A stretch of DNA of 64,000 bases from Candidatus Thiothrix anitrata (GTDB taxonomy: Bacteria; Pseudomonadota; Gammaproteobacteria; Thiotrichales; Thiotrichaceae). The notes below the pieces were generated by a model. It was not told the DNA's origin. It saw nothing but the letters and a program-made list of their open reading frames with translations, and did not search any database. The first letter of the stretch is position 1. Each line of letters starts with the position of its first letter. Made by a program: the position numbers and the translations under genes. Shown here in pieces: positions 7,042 through 15,637 of this stretch. The stretch lies in assembly GCF_017901155.1 (NCBI RefSeq), contig NZ_CP072800.1, forward strand, positions 1,701,283 to 1,765,282. The letters are read 5' to 3'.

Positions 7042-8445
7042 TTAATCCCAACTGTAGCCGTTGTCGTTGGAGATTTTTTCGCACAAAGCTTCCAATGCTT
7101 CTAGGAACGCTTCTTCGTCATCGGGGGTGATTTCAAAGCTGGAAAAGTCGATATACGTGCCGTTTTCGTCTTCGCTTTCTTCCCATTCGTAGCTGTAATC
7201 GTCGTCAGTCGTGTGTTTGGAACACAGCTTGTCGATTTTTGCGACGACTTTCTCGCCATCATCAGTGTAAATGTAGAAGCCTGTGAGTGTTAAGGTAAAT
7301 TCCTGTTCATCACTTTCTTCTTCGCCCTCACCTTCCTCTTCGGAATCGTCGTAGCCTTCAACGCTGAAGTCGTAGTTTTCGTCATCAGCCCATTCATTGC
7401 AGAGTGTGTCGAGTTCTTCGAGGAAGGTGTCAGGGTCGTCGAGCGAGAGGTCAAAGTTGGTAATAATCGCGTAAGTGATGCCGTCTTCTTCGCTTTCTTC
7501 GTAGTCAAAGTAGAAGGAAGCTTCGTTTTCGTGTTGTTCGCACAGTGCTTCTAGGGCGGTTGCGAATTCTTCGACGGATTCGGTAGCGACATAGAAATCA
7601 AACAGTTGGATCGAGCCTTCGGAGGCAAAATACGAGCTGTCATCTTCCGATTCGATTTCCGCGCTGAAATCCAAATCCTCAATGGCTTTGACCACCCAAG
7701 TGTCGTGCCCGTTTAATTCATCGTGGATCACGTAGTTGTAGGGGATGTAGCAATAGCCGTTGTCGCCCCATTCTTGCCCCCATGAGTTACGCACAATGAA
7801 CATCTTGTCTTTGTCTAAATAACCGACGCATAACATCGCGTGCCAGCCGTGTTCTTCGCGCACTTGTTCGGTTTTTTTCGGAACGGGGACGCGCCCACGA
7901 TTGTCAGTGGCATCGTCGAAAGAGGAAAAGGTGTTCAGGCAAAAGGCAATCGGGTAGCCTTCAGCGAGGGTGTGGCGGTACAAATCCAGATCGGTTTCCA
8001 CGTATTCCGCCTCGGCAATTTTGAAGTTGGCGGCGTGTTCGTAGGCTTCGCTGGCGGGTTCTTCCGTGATGTAAGTTTCGTCGTTAGGCCACAAGTTTTC
8101 GTGGCACGCACCGTATTTTTTCAGACCGTCAATCGCCGCTTGCATGGTAGTGCCATCGTCTTGGTCTTCATCGCCACATTCCCGGCGGGCGTTGAAGTAA
8201 ATGAACAAGCGACTGACATCACCGGCTTCTCCCAAGTGGCGTTTGGCGAGGTATTCATAAGCTCCGGCGCAGGCATTGGCGACGCAGCTAAAGCCGACTT
8301 GCTCCTCAACATCGGTGAGGTGAGGGCGCAAGTCGACTTTGGGCGGCAGCGGTTTTTCACCAGATCGCCCAATACGGCGGTGTTTGGCATCGGGAGGTAC
8401 TGCTCCAACGCGGCAGCCGCCGATTTTGGGTTGACGTGGTTTCAT
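7042..8445 (-). CDS. Papain-like (C1) cysteine protease with acidic repeat tail
   Basis: Residues 35-260 form a C1A peptidase: oxyanion glutamine Q49, nucleophile C54 in GFSCVANA, histidine H202 in HGWHAMLCVGY and asparagine N220 in VRNSWGQEWG. The Cys motif departs from the usual QGxCGSCWA. Residues 275-467 are strongly acidic and consist of about three divergent copies of an 80-residue module ending in a helix like FLEALEALCEK. No signal peptide is seen, so it appears cytoplasmic. It starts 15 bp after asd on the same strand. Its substrate is unknown. Confidence 0.85.
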   Translation of the reverse strand: MKPRQPKIGGCRVGAVPPDAKHRRIGRSGEKPLPPKVDLRPHLTDVEEQVGFSCVANACAGAYEYLAKRHLGEAGDVSRLFIYFNARRECGDEDQDDGTTMQAAIDGLKKYGACHENLWPNDETYITEEPASEAYEHAANFKIAEAEYVETDLDLYRHTLAEGYPIAFCLNTFSSFDDATDNRGRVPVPKKTEQVREEHGWHAMLCVGYLDKDKMFIVRNSWGQEWGDNGYCYIPYNYVIHDELNGHDTWVVKAIEDLDFSAEIESEDDSSYFASEGSIQLFDFYVATESVEEFATALEALCEQHENEASFYFDYEESEEDGITYAIITNFDLSLDDPDTFLEELDTLCNEWADDENYDFSVEGYDDSEEEGEGEEESDEQEFTLTLTGFYIYTDDGEKVVAKIDKLCSKHTTDDDYSYEWEESEDENGTYIDFSSFEITPDDEEAFLEALEALCEKISNDNGYSWD

Positions 8446-8460
8446 GCGCGGTTTTCCTGT

Positions 8461-9579
8461 TTAGCCTAAATGTGCCAAGGTAATCTTTAACATGCGGCGT
8501 ACCGGTTCAGCCGCACCCCACAGTAATTGGTCGCCTACGGTGAACGCGGTGATGTATTCCGGCCCCAAGTTCATTTTGCGGATACGCCCAACCGGAACAG
8601 TCAGCGTGCCAGAAGCTTGTACTGGAGTCAGACCGTGTAATGTCGATTCCCTATCATTCGGGATGACTTTTACCCACTCGTTGTGGCTGGCGATAATGCT
8701 TTCGATTTCAGCCAGTGGCAAATCTTGCTTGAGCTTGATGGTGAAACCTTGCGAATGGCAACGCATTGCGCCAATCCGCACGCACTGTCCGTCGACGGGG
8801 ATGAGGTTCGCCGCCGTTTTGCCGAGGATTTTGTTGGTTTCGGCAATGCCTTTCCACTCTTCCTTGGTTTGACCGTTTTCCCACAGCTTGTCGATCCACG
8901 GGATCAGGCTGCCTGCCAAGGGTGCGCCGAAGTTGGCGGTGGAAAGCGTGCCGTCATTCAATTTCGCGGTGACTTTGGTGTCGATGTCGAGAATCGCAGA
9001 AGCAGGGTCTGCCAGCAAATCACCGACTTCGCCGTTGAGTTCGCCCATTTGGGTGAGCAATTCGCGCATGTTTTTCGCGCCCGCACCGGAAGCGGCTTGG
9101 TAAGTCATGGACGTGATCCATTCGACTAAACCTTTTTCAAACAAGCCGCCCAAGGCCATCAGCATCAGGGAAACGGTGCAGTTGCCGCCGATGTAATTCT
9201 TGATGCCGCTTTGCAAGCCCGCGTCGATGACATTGCGGTTTACCGGGTCAAGTACGATGATTGCGTCATCAGCCATGCGCAAGGTGGAAGCCGCGTCAAT
9301 CCAATAGCCGTTCCAGCGGGCGCGAAGTGGGGCGTAAACCGCATTGGTGTAATCGCCGCCTTGGCAGGAGAGGATAATGTCCATTTCCGCCAGCTTGTCG
9401 ATATTCATTGCATCTTCCAGCGGTTTCGCGCCCATGCCTACGTCAGGGCCGGGTTTGCCGGACTGTGAAGTGGTGAAAAATACTGGCTCAAAGCCCTGAA
9501 AATCGTTTTCCGCACGCATCCGTTCCATCAGTACCGAACCGACCATACCGCGCCAACCGACAAAACCTACCTTTAACAT
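8461..9579 (-). CDS. asd: Aspartate-semialdehyde dehydrogenase
   Basis: The start is placed at the ATG whose complement is 9577-9579, because it follows GGAG and gives the family N-terminus [17 protein letters not shown]; the longer frame to 9618 is not conserved. The 372-aa enzyme has the NADP-binding GWRGMVG loop and catalytic C134 in [10 protein letters not shown]. It reduces aspartyl phosphate to the semialdehyde, the branch point for lysine/diaminopimelate, threonine and methionine. It matches the proteobacterial class rather than the Gram-positive class. Confidence 0.96.
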   Translation of the reverse strand: MLKVGFVGWRGMVGSVLMERMRAENDFQGFEPVFFTTSQSGKPGPDVGMGAKPLEDAMNIDKLAEMDIILSCQGGDYTNAVYAPLRARWNGYWIDAASTLRMADDAIIVLDPVNRNVIDAGLQSGIKNYIGGNCTVSLMLMALGGLFEKGLVEWITSMTYQAASGAGAKNMRELLTQMGELNGEVGDLLADPASAILDIDTKVTAKLNDGTLSTANFGAPLAGSLIPWIDKLWENGQTKEEWKGIAETNKILGKTAANLIPVDGQCVRIGAMRCHSQGFTIKLKQDLPLAEIESIIASHNEWVKVIPNDRESTLHGLTPVQASGTLTVPVGRIRKMNLGPEYITAFTVGDQLLWGAAEPVRRMLKITLAHLG

Positions 9580-9629
9580 CACAAACTCCGTCATTAAATC
9601 AAGGGGGGATTTTAGCACTGCGAGAATCC

Positions 9630-10220
9630 TTAATCCCCCTTAATTTTATCTTCCGAACCATCCAGCAGTTTTTGGATATTCGAGCGATGCCGCCAGAAAA
9701 TCAGCACAGCAATCACGCCGACACCGAGGGTAAGTTGAGCGTGTCCGGTAATCAGCCAAAAATACAGCGGTGATAGCGCAGTGGCGATTAATGCCGCCAA
9801 TGAGGAAATTTTAAAGCCCTTCGCCATGATTAACCAAGTGGCGACAAACGCCAAACCGCCCCACAGATTCACGCCCAAGAATACCCCGATTGCGGTAGCA
9901 ACGCCTTTGCCGCCTTTAAAGCCGTAAAACACCGGGTATAAATGCCCTAAAAATGCAGCAATACCAATCAGGATCAGCCATGTATAATCCTCAATCCCGA
10001 ATACGAAACGCGCCAGCACTACCGGAATGACACCTTTTAAGCCATCACCGAGCAGGGTAATCGCTGCGGCTTTTTTACCGCCGAAACGCAGCACATTGGT
10101 AGCACCAGGGTTATTCGAGCCTTGGGTGCGCGGGTCGGGTAAACCCATGAGCTTACAGGTGACAATGGCGGTGGCAATCGAGCCAAGTAGGTAAGCGAAA
10201 AGAATCAGCAAGTAAGGCAT
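9630..10220 (-). CDS. plsY: Glycerol-3-phosphate acyltransferase PlsY
   Basis: This 196-aa polytopic membrane protein has the PlsY motifs [12 protein letters not shown] (cytosolic loop 1) and [10 protein letters not shown] (loop 2). PlsY transfers acyl groups from acyl phosphate to glycerol-3-phosphate at the inner membrane, the first step of phospholipid synthesis. It is divergent from bioH, 32 bp apart. Confidence 0.95.
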   Translation of the reverse strand: MPYLLILFAYLLGSIATAIVTCKLMGLPDPRTQGSNNPGATNVLRFGGKKAAAITLLGDGLKGVIPVVLARFVFGIEDYTWLILIGIAAFLGHLYPVFYGFKGGKGVATAIGVFLGVNLWGGLAFVATWLIMAKGFKISSLAALIATALSPLYFWLITGHAQLTLGVGVIAVLIFWRHRSNIQKLLDGSEDKIKGD

Positions 10221-10252
10221 GGTGCGTCCTTAAGTTAGGTGAGTTTTATAGT

Positions 10253-11011
10253 GTGAAGGCATTGTATACCAACATTCAAGGTCAAGGCAGACCCCTCGTT
10301 CTCCTCCACGGTTGGGGAATGAATAGCCGCGTCTGGCAACCCGTGATACCCGCGTTGGCGCAACGGGCGCAAGTGATTGCGGTCGATTTACCGGGGCATG
10401 GGCTTAGTCGTGATGTGCCGCTGGAATCGCTGCAACAAACGCTTGCACAACTGATTCCGCACATCCCTGAGAATGCGATTATCATGGGCTGGTCATTGGG
10501 CGGTTTGCTGGCGCAGGCTTTGGCTCATGCGTTGCCGGAGCGCGTCGCTGGTTTGATTTTGGTGGCAAGTACCCCGAAATTTGTGGCGGATGAAACTTGG
10601 CAACCCGCTTTAGCAGCCCCCGTATTAGCCGCTTTTGCCCAACAGTTGCAAACGGATTATCAGGCAACGGTAAAGCGTTTTTTCGCGCTGCAATTTCTGG
10701 GCATTAAAACCGATACCCGCAGCGTAAATGCGTTGCGCGATAGCATTATGGAACACCCCGCGACGATGCAGGCGTTAGCAGCAGGGTTGGCGTTATTACG
10801 CACCTTGGATTTTTCGCAGCAGCCAGTAACCCAGCCGACGCAATGGGTATTGGGGCGGCTGGATAAGTTGATTCCCGCGAGTTTGGCTGACACCCTGCCT
10901 GCATTGGGGTATAAGCACGTGGCGTTATTGCCGCAGGCGGCGCACGTACCTTTTGTGACCCACACGGAGCTTTTCATGGAACAGATCGGGGCATTTCTGG
11001 ATGCACACTAA
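10253..11011 (+). CDS. bioH: Pimeloyl-ACP methyl ester carboxylesterase BioH
   Basis: The start is a GTG at 10253, immediately before KALYTNIQGQGRPLVLLHGW. The 252-aa alpha/beta hydrolase has nucleophile S81 in GWSLGG, D204 in GRLDKLIP and H231 in AAHVPF. BioH frees pimeloyl-ACP from its methyl ester to end the BioC-initiated pathway. The gene overlaps bioC by 11 bp, supporting the assignment over generic hydrolases. Confidence 0.93.
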   Translation: MKALYTNIQGQGRPLVLLHGWGMNSRVWQPVIPALAQRAQVIAVDLPGHGLSRDVPLESLQQTLAQLIPHIPENAIIMGWSLGGLLAQALAHALPERVAGLILVASTPKFVADETWQPALAAPVLAAFAQQLQTDYQATVKRFFALQFLGIKTDTRSVNALRDSIMEHPATMQALAAGLALLRTLDFSQQPVTQPTQWVLGRLDKLIPASLADTLPALGYKHVALLPQAAHVPFVTHTELFMEQIGAFLDAH

Positions 11012-11870
11012 AGCTACCGCATCCCCTTATTTATTGGATCGGCATAAAACCCGCCTTGGGTTTGAACGCGCCGCGCACACTTACGATGCCAATGCGGTAT
11101 TGCAACGCGAAATCGGTCATCGTCTCACTGAACGCTTGGATTTGCTGAAAATGCAGCCTGAAACTGTGCTGGATTTGGGGTGCGGCACGGGTGCAATCAG
11201 TGAACATTTACTCAAACGTTACAAAAAAGCGCGGGTCATCGGATTGGATTTAGCGTTAAACATGGTGCGTAAAACCCGTGAACGCGGCGGTTGGTTTCGT
11301 AAACCGCACGGCATTTGTGCTGATGTGGCGCGATTACCGTTGCGGGCGCAATCCGTGGATATGGTCGTGTCCAATTTAATGCTGCAATGGTGTAATGATT
11401 TGCCCGCTGTATTCGGGGAATTGGTGAACGTGCTCAAGCCTGACGGGGTATTGTTGTTTGCTACTTTTGGCCCGGATACTTTGAAGGAATTGCGGGCGAG
11501 TTGGAGCAAGGTGGATGGCTTTACCCACGCCAGCCGTTTTGCGGATATGCACGATGTTGGCGACGCGCTGTTACAGGCGGGGTTTCGTGACCCGGTGATG
11601 GATCAAGAAACGATTACCCTGACTTATAGTGAGGTGCGTGGTTTATTGCGGGATTTGAAAGGCATCGGTGCGAATAATGCCACCCAAGGGCGTAATCAGG
11701 GGTTGACGGGGAAGGCGCGTTTACAGGCTTTTTTGCAAGCTTACGAATGCTTTCGTTGGGAGAATGGTTTATACCCTGCGACTTACGAGGTGGTGTATGG
11801 TCACGCTTGGGCTCCGCGTTTGTTGCCGAGTCCGTTACCTGAAAAATTTATCCCCATAAGGAAGTTGTAA
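11001..11870 (+). CDS. bioC: Malonyl-ACP O-methyltransferase BioC
   Basis: This 289-aa SAM-dependent methyltransferase has motif I VLDLGCGTGAIS and the BioC-typical N-terminus RLGFERAAHTYDANAVLQ. LMLQWCNDLPAVFGEL is a further family signature. BioC methylates malonyl-ACP so that it can be elongated to pimelate. It overlaps bioH upstream and shares a stop/start base (TAATG) with the CbiX-like gene downstream. bioA is present at 22.7 kb; bioB, bioF and bioD are not in the window. Confidence 0.95.
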   Translation: MHTKATASPYLLDRHKTRLGFERAAHTYDANAVLQREIGHRLTERLDLLKMQPETVLDLGCGTGAISEHLLKRYKKARVIGLDLALNMVRKTRERGGWFRKPHGICADVARLPLRAQSVDMVVSNLMLQWCNDLPAVFGELVNVLKPDGVLLFATFGPDTLKELRASWSKVDGFTHASRFADMHDVGDALLQAGFRDPVMDQETITLTYSEVRGLLRDLKGIGANNATQGRNQGLTGKARLQAFLQAYECFRWENGLYPATYEVVYGHAWAPRLLPSPLPEKFIPIRKL

Positions 11871-12283
11871 TGCAGGCATTGTTAATCGTGGCGCACGGGA
11901 GTCGCCGGGTCGAGTCGAATGAGGAAATTCGTGCGTTAGCGGCACAAGTGGCACAACAATCAGCGCAAACCTATAGCATTGTGGGCAGTGCATTTTTGGA
12001 ATTGGCCGAGCCGTCGATTCCCGATGGGATTCAGCAATGCATTGATCAGGGTGCGCAAACGGTGACGGTGATGCCGTTTTTCCTATCAGCGGGACGGCAC
12101 GTGGTGACGGATGTACCGGCACTGGTGCGTGAAAAGCAGCAAGAACACCCGCACATTCAGATTCGTATGGCTCCGTATCTAGGGGTTTCCAGCTTGATGC
12201 CGCAATTGATTGAGCAAGCTGCCGCCCATGCCTGTGAGTGCAAGGGGGCAGGCTGCACTTATCCGGCGTGCCTTACGGGCTGA
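11870..12283 (+). CDS. CbiX/SirB-like sirohydrochlorin chelatase, short form
   Basis: This 137-aa protein has the CbiX-fold N-terminus ALLIVAHGSRR with the metal-binding histidine and VMPFFLSAGRHVVTDVP with the second. Short single-domain CbiX proteins insert Co2+ or Fe2+ into sirohydrochlorin. The C-terminus carries four cysteines (CECKGAGCTYPAC), which could bind a metal or Fe-S centre as in Cys-tailed CbiX proteins. It is coupled to bioC and ends in an 11-bp convergent overlap with the DsrE gene. Which metal it uses is unknown. Confidence 0.82.
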   Translation: MQALLIVAHGSRRVESNEEIRALAAQVAQQSAQTYSIVGSAFLELAEPSIPDGIQQCIDQGAQTVTVMPFFLSAGRHVVTDVPALVREKQQEHPHIQIRMAPYLGVSSLMPQLIEQAAAHACECKGAGCTYPACLTG

Positions 12284-12755
12284 GATAGCTCCAGCCTTGT
12301 TCTTGGCGGTCAATAATCCGCGCAATACCTGCCGCAGTTTCTTCGACCCCATCTAACAAGGCGGGGCGTTTGCCATCCCTAGCTTCAATGGTATCCAGCG
12401 TATTACCGCAGGCGGTGAAAGTGACGTTTTGCATCATTAGACTTTCCACGCGTTTGATAAAAGCACTCTTCTCTGTTACTAGCCAAATACCGGGGCCGTA
12501 GGCGACTACTTCCATTTCAATATTGTCCATCCCGTAATATTTTTGCAGGTTGACGATATTGGAAAGAATGTGGTCTTGGATGTCCTCTTCCCGTTGGTTG
12601 ACTTGAATCACAAGTCGGTGTGCTTGCTCTTCCGTTGCGGCTGGTTTCGCACTATCCGCTGCTGGTGCTGGGGTTTCTGCGTAAGCCAGCGGTAAGCAGA
12701 CGCACATAACCGACACTGCCAAAATATTGGCAGACAAAAAGTTTCTTAATTTCAT
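12273..12755 (-). CDS. Exported DsrE-family protein
   Basis: The ATG follows a GGAGG site and starts a signal peptide ending in LAYA. The 160-aa protein has a DsrE/DsrF-like fold: HRLVIQVNQREEDIQDHILSNIVNL, EMEVVAYGPGIWLV and a conserved cysteine in VTFTACGNTLD. DsrE relatives act in sulfur transfer; exported single-domain forms are frequent in sulfur oxidisers. Substrate is unknown. It occupies the place of ygfA downstream of the 6S RNA in many gammaproteobacteria. Confidence 0.8.
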   Translation of the reverse strand: MKLRNFLSANILAVSVMCVCLPLAYAETPAPAADSAKPAATEEQAHRLVIQVNQREEDIQDHILSNIVNLQKYYGMDNIEMEVVAYGPGIWLVTEKSAFIKRVESLMMQNVTFTACGNTLDTIEARDGKRPALLDGVEETAAGIARIIDRQEQGWSYLSP

Positions 12756-12856
12756 CGTTTAGTTTCCTCCTAGACGTTCAGACTATAGCAAGGAGGAGGG
12801 GGTGGGCGTTTGAGAAAAAGCAAAATAGTTTTAAATAGGCAGGAAAAACAAGAAAG

Positions 12857-13044
12857 TGGGACACACTCCAAAAAGTCGTGGAAGACTTCGACCTTGAACC
12901 AGTGGTTCAAGTGGGTGCAGCGAATGGTCTTCAGGCTTACCGTCTAGCGGTCATGCACACCAGCCAATTACAGCTACTCCCGGGGTAAGAAATTAGGCTC
13001 AAGGATAATACCCGTCTCCTCACGATTTCCCCAGAGGTGTCCTT
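12857..13044 (-). ncRNA. ssrS: 6S RNA (SsrS)
   Basis: The segment lies directly downstream of zapA on the same strand, the conserved position of ssrS. Its minus strand contains the hairpin CTTGAACC/GGTTCAAGG seen in the 3' half of E. coli 6S RNA, a central bulge-type region, and a closing stem formed by GGACACCTC (5' end) and GAGTGTGTCC (3' end). Length is about 188 nt, close to the E. coli 184 nt. A -10 box TAGTAT (complement of 13051-13056) lies 6-7 bp upstream of the inferred 5' end. 6S RNA binds sigma-70 RNA polymerase in stationary phase. Exact ends are estimated. Confidence 0.9.
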
Positions 13045-13092
13045 GGATTCATACTATTACATTTTGGGAGGCGTGGGAAGCGTGATAAATGC

Positions 13093-13410
13093 TTAAAGCT
13101 TATGCTTTTCCAACAGGCTGTCGATGCGCTGCTGAAGCTGTTGCAGCTTTTCGAGGGTGTCAGCATCGTTGGCTTGCGTGGTGGCGGAGCCTTGGCGATT
13201 GCAATGCATGAGTTCGTGGGCAAGATTGAGTGCAACCATGACCGCAATCCGGTCAGTACCGAGTACTTTACCGGAGTCGCGCACCTTGCGCATTTCGCGG
13301 TCAACACGGCGCGATGAAGCAATCAGTGCGTCTTGTTCGCCTTCGGGGCAGGCCACCACGTAATCTTTGTCAAGGATGCGCACGGTGACTGGTTTGATGT
13401 ATTTTTCCAT
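13093..13410 (-). CDS. zapA: Cell division protein ZapA
   Basis: The start is set at MEKYIKPVTVRILDKDYVVACP; the longer frame upstream lacks conservation. The 105-aa protein has the ZapA N-terminal head (ILDKDYVVACPEGEQDALIAS), VMVALNLAHEL and a C-terminal coiled coil (residues 70-103). ZapA bundles FtsZ filaments at the Z ring. It lies between the TIGR02449 gene and 6S RNA, the standard gammaproteobacterial order. Confidence 0.93.
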   Translation of the reverse strand: MEKYIKPVTVRILDKDYVVACPEGEQDALIASSRRVDREMRKVRDSGKVLGTDRIAVMVALNLAHELMHCNRQGSATTQANDADTLEKLQQLQQRIDSLLEKHKL

Positions 13411-13420
13411 GACTTTAAGT

Positions 13421-13651
13421 TTACCCGTGCGCTTGATTTTTGAGGCGGTCAATCATGGCTTCCAGTTGGCTGCCTGCTTTATCATTGCGTTGTTGCAATT
13501 CGTTGCATTCTTGCACGAGCACTTTTTCGCGTTTTTTTAATTCACTGTTTTCCGAGGACAGTTTATCAACCAAATCCAGCAGACGCTGGACGCGCCCTTC
13601 GATGGAGGTCAGTTGCTCTTTCACGCTAATGTCGGGGGTTTGTGCATTCAT
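13421..13651 (-). CDS. TIGR02449-type ZapB-like coiled-coil protein
   Basis: The ATG at 13651 gives 76 aa. Nearly the whole chain is a heptad-repeat coiled coil (VQRLLDLVDKLSSENSELKK). Small proteins of this family are encoded just upstream of zapA and resemble ZapB. It ends 10 bp before zapA, so the two are likely cotranscribed. A role in division is inferred from position. Confidence 0.85.
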   Translation of the reverse strand: MNAQTPDISVKEQLTSIEGRVQRLLDLVDKLSSENSELKKREKVLVQECNELQQRNDKAGSQLEAMIDRLKNQAHG

Positions 13652-13723
13652 GCTAATAATGGTAGTAAAGAGTGCCAAAGGTGGTCAATGATATGATGCA
13701 GGTTTTATAGGGAGAATACCGTT

Positions 13724-14278
13724 TTGAATGATGAATTACCCAATTACGTGGAAATGGAACGCGCGTTAGGGCGGGTGGATGTTGATTATTCCGGCGCGGA
13801 GGTGCATGGCATCTGTTGCGGGATGTTAGCGGTTAATCAAGCGATTGATCAGCAGGCGTGGTTAGCACAAGTGGTGGAAGGCGCATCGCAGGATTTTCTG
13901 GTGCAAGAAACGCGCAAGTTGTTGCAACGATTGTGGGCAGTAACCCGTCAGCAATTAAACGCGCCGGAGATGGAGTTTGCGTTGTTTTTGCCCGAAGACG
14001 ATGATCTCGCCGCGCAAGTTGAGGCGATGCAGGATTGGTGTCAGGGTTTTGGGTTTGGTTTGGCAGCGGCAGGTATAAAAGATATGCAGGTGTTGCCGAC
14101 GGATTCGCGTGAATGGGCGGAAGACGTGGTGCGTATCGGCAGTGCAGGCGAGTTGGATTTGGATGATGCGGAAGCCTCAGAAGATGCTTTGGCAGAAATC
14201 ATTGAGTATTTGCGTGTCGGGGTGCTGATGATGACCGAAGAAATGCAGCCGTTGAAAGCGGCTCCACGGGTACATTGA
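13724..14278 (+). CDS. ygfB: UPF0149 family protein YgfB
   Basis: A TTG start at 13724 follows GGGAG. The 184-aa protein has the UPF0149/YecA core EVHGICCGMLAVNQ and GFGFGLAAAGIKDMQ, with strongly acidic helices. It is divergent from the zapA pair and lies 9 bp before pepP, as in E. coli. Its molecular function is uncertain. Confidence 0.9.
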   Translation: MNDELPNYVEMERALGRVDVDYSGAEVHGICCGMLAVNQAIDQQAWLAQVVEGASQDFLVQETRKLLQRLWAVTRQQLNAPEMEFALFLPEDDDLAAQVEAMQDWCQGFGFGLAAAGIKDMQVLPTDSREWAEDVVRIGSAGELDLDDAEASEDALAEIIEYLRVGVLMMTEEMQPLKAAPRVH

Positions 14279-14287
14279 GGAAGTCGT

Positions 14288-15637
14288 ATGAATAATAAAC
14301 CTGTTATCCCCAAAGAAGAATTCGCGGCGCGTCGTCGCCGTTTATTGGAGCGTTTGGGGCAAGATGCGATTGCGGTAGTGCCGTCCGGTGGTTTGAAGGT
14401 GCGCAATCGGGATGCGGAATACCCGTTCCGCCAAGATAGTGATTTTCACTATTTGACAGGTTTCAATGAGCCGGAAGCGGTGGCGGTGTTTGTGCCGGGG
14501 CGTGAAGCCGGTGAATACGTGCTGTTTTGCCGCGAGAAAGATGAAGTGGCGGAACGTTGGTCAGGGTTGCGTGCCGGGACGGAAGGTGTGAAGCATTTGC
14601 ACGGCGCGGATGATGCGCACCCGATCTGTGACCTCGATAAGCTGATGCCGCAACTGCTGATCGGACATGATCAGGTGCATTACGATCTCGGTGCGAATGC
14701 CGACTTCGACCAGCGCATGTTGGGCTGGATCAACCACTTGCGGGCGAAAGCGCGTGCCGGTATCCGCGCCCCGCACGTGATCGTGATGCTTGACCGCATT
14801 CTGCACGAGATGCGCTTGTTCAAGTCAGCCGCAGAAATTGCCGTCATGCGTCATACTGCACAGGTTTCCGCCCGCGCCCATACCCGCGCCATGCAGGTTT
14901 GCCAACCTAGCAAATACGAGTACGAAATTGAAGCCGAATTCCTGTATGAATTCCGCCGTGAACGGATGGAGCCTGCCTACACCACCATCGTCGGGGGGGG
15001 CAAAAATGCCTGCATCCTGCATTACATCGAGAACAATGACGAGCTAAGTGACGGCGACCTGCTGCTGATTGATGCGGGAGCGGAATACGAATGCTACGCC
15101 GCTGACATTACCCGCACCTTCCCGGTCAATGGCAAATTCAGCCCGGAACAACGTGCTTTGTACCAATTGGTTTTAGATGCGCAAAAGGCTGCTATAGATC
15201 AAGCCCGTCCCGGTAAAACATGGGATGATCCGCACCAAGCGGCGGTAAAAGTGTTGGCACAAGGCTTGCTGGATTTAGGCATTTTAAGCGGCACGTTGGA
15301 AGACGCATTGCAAAAGCCCGAAGCCGTGGACGGCGAGGCGGCAAAAGAAGAGCCTTATCGCCAGTTTTATATGCACAAAACCGGGCATTGGCTGGGGATG
15401 GATGTGCATGACGTGGGTGATTACAAAATCGGCGATGCGTGGCGCACGCTGGAACCGGGAATGGTGCTGACGGTGGAACCGGGGCTGTATATTTCCCCGG
15501 CAGATAACGTTGACCCCAAATGGTGGAATATCGGCATCCGTATTGAAGATGATGTGCTGATTACGGTTGATGGCAACGAGGTGCTGACCCGTGATGTGGT
15601 GAAAGAGATTGATGCTATTGAGGTGTTAATGGCGTAA
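14288..15637 (+). CDS. pepP: Xaa-Pro aminopeptidase (PepP, M24B)
   Basis: This 449-aa protein has the AMP_N domain (FRQDSDFHYLTGFNEPEAV) and the pita-bread metallopeptidase domain. Metal ligands are visible: two Asp in LLIDAGAEYECYAADITRTF, His in HKTGHWLGMDVHDVG, and Glu in TVEPGLY and IRIEDDVL. It removes N-terminal residues that precede proline. A run of eight G at about 14993-15000 lies within TIVGGGKNA. The ubiH gene usual downstream is displaced by the minus-strand ATPase, which overlaps pepP by 12 bp. Confidence 0.95.
   Translation: MNNKPVIPKEEFAARRRRLLERLGQDAIAVVPSGGLKVRNRDAEYPFRQDSDFHYLTGFNEPEAVAVFVPGREAGEYVLFCREKDEVAERWSGLRAGTEGVKHLHGADDAHPICDLDKLMPQLLIGHDQVHYDLGANADFDQRMLGWINHLRAKARAGIRAPHVIVMLDRILHEMRLFKSAAEIAVMRHTAQVSARAHTRAMQVCQPSKYEYEIEAEFLYEFRRERMEPAYTTIVGGGKNACILHYIENNDELSDGDLLLIDAGAEYECYAADITRTFPVNGKFSPEQRALYQLVLDAQKAAIDQARPGKTWDDPHQAAVKVLAQGLLDLGILSGTLEDALQKPEAVDGEAAKEEPYRQFYMHKTGHWLGMDVHDVGDYKIGDAWRTLEPGMVLTVEPGLYISPADNVDPKWWNIGIRIEDDVLITVDGNEVLTRDVVKEIDAIEVLMA

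Noticed and set aside
7840-8469. A 209-codon open frame on the plus strand
   Set aside because: It is the complement of the papain-like protease gene, whose catalytic motifs are clear; the plus-strand product has no recognisable feature.
14993-15000. Eight-G run inside pepP as a phase-variable switch
   Set aside because: It encodes the conserved TIVGGGKNA segment of a housekeeping enzyme; switching off pepP this way is unlikely to be selected.
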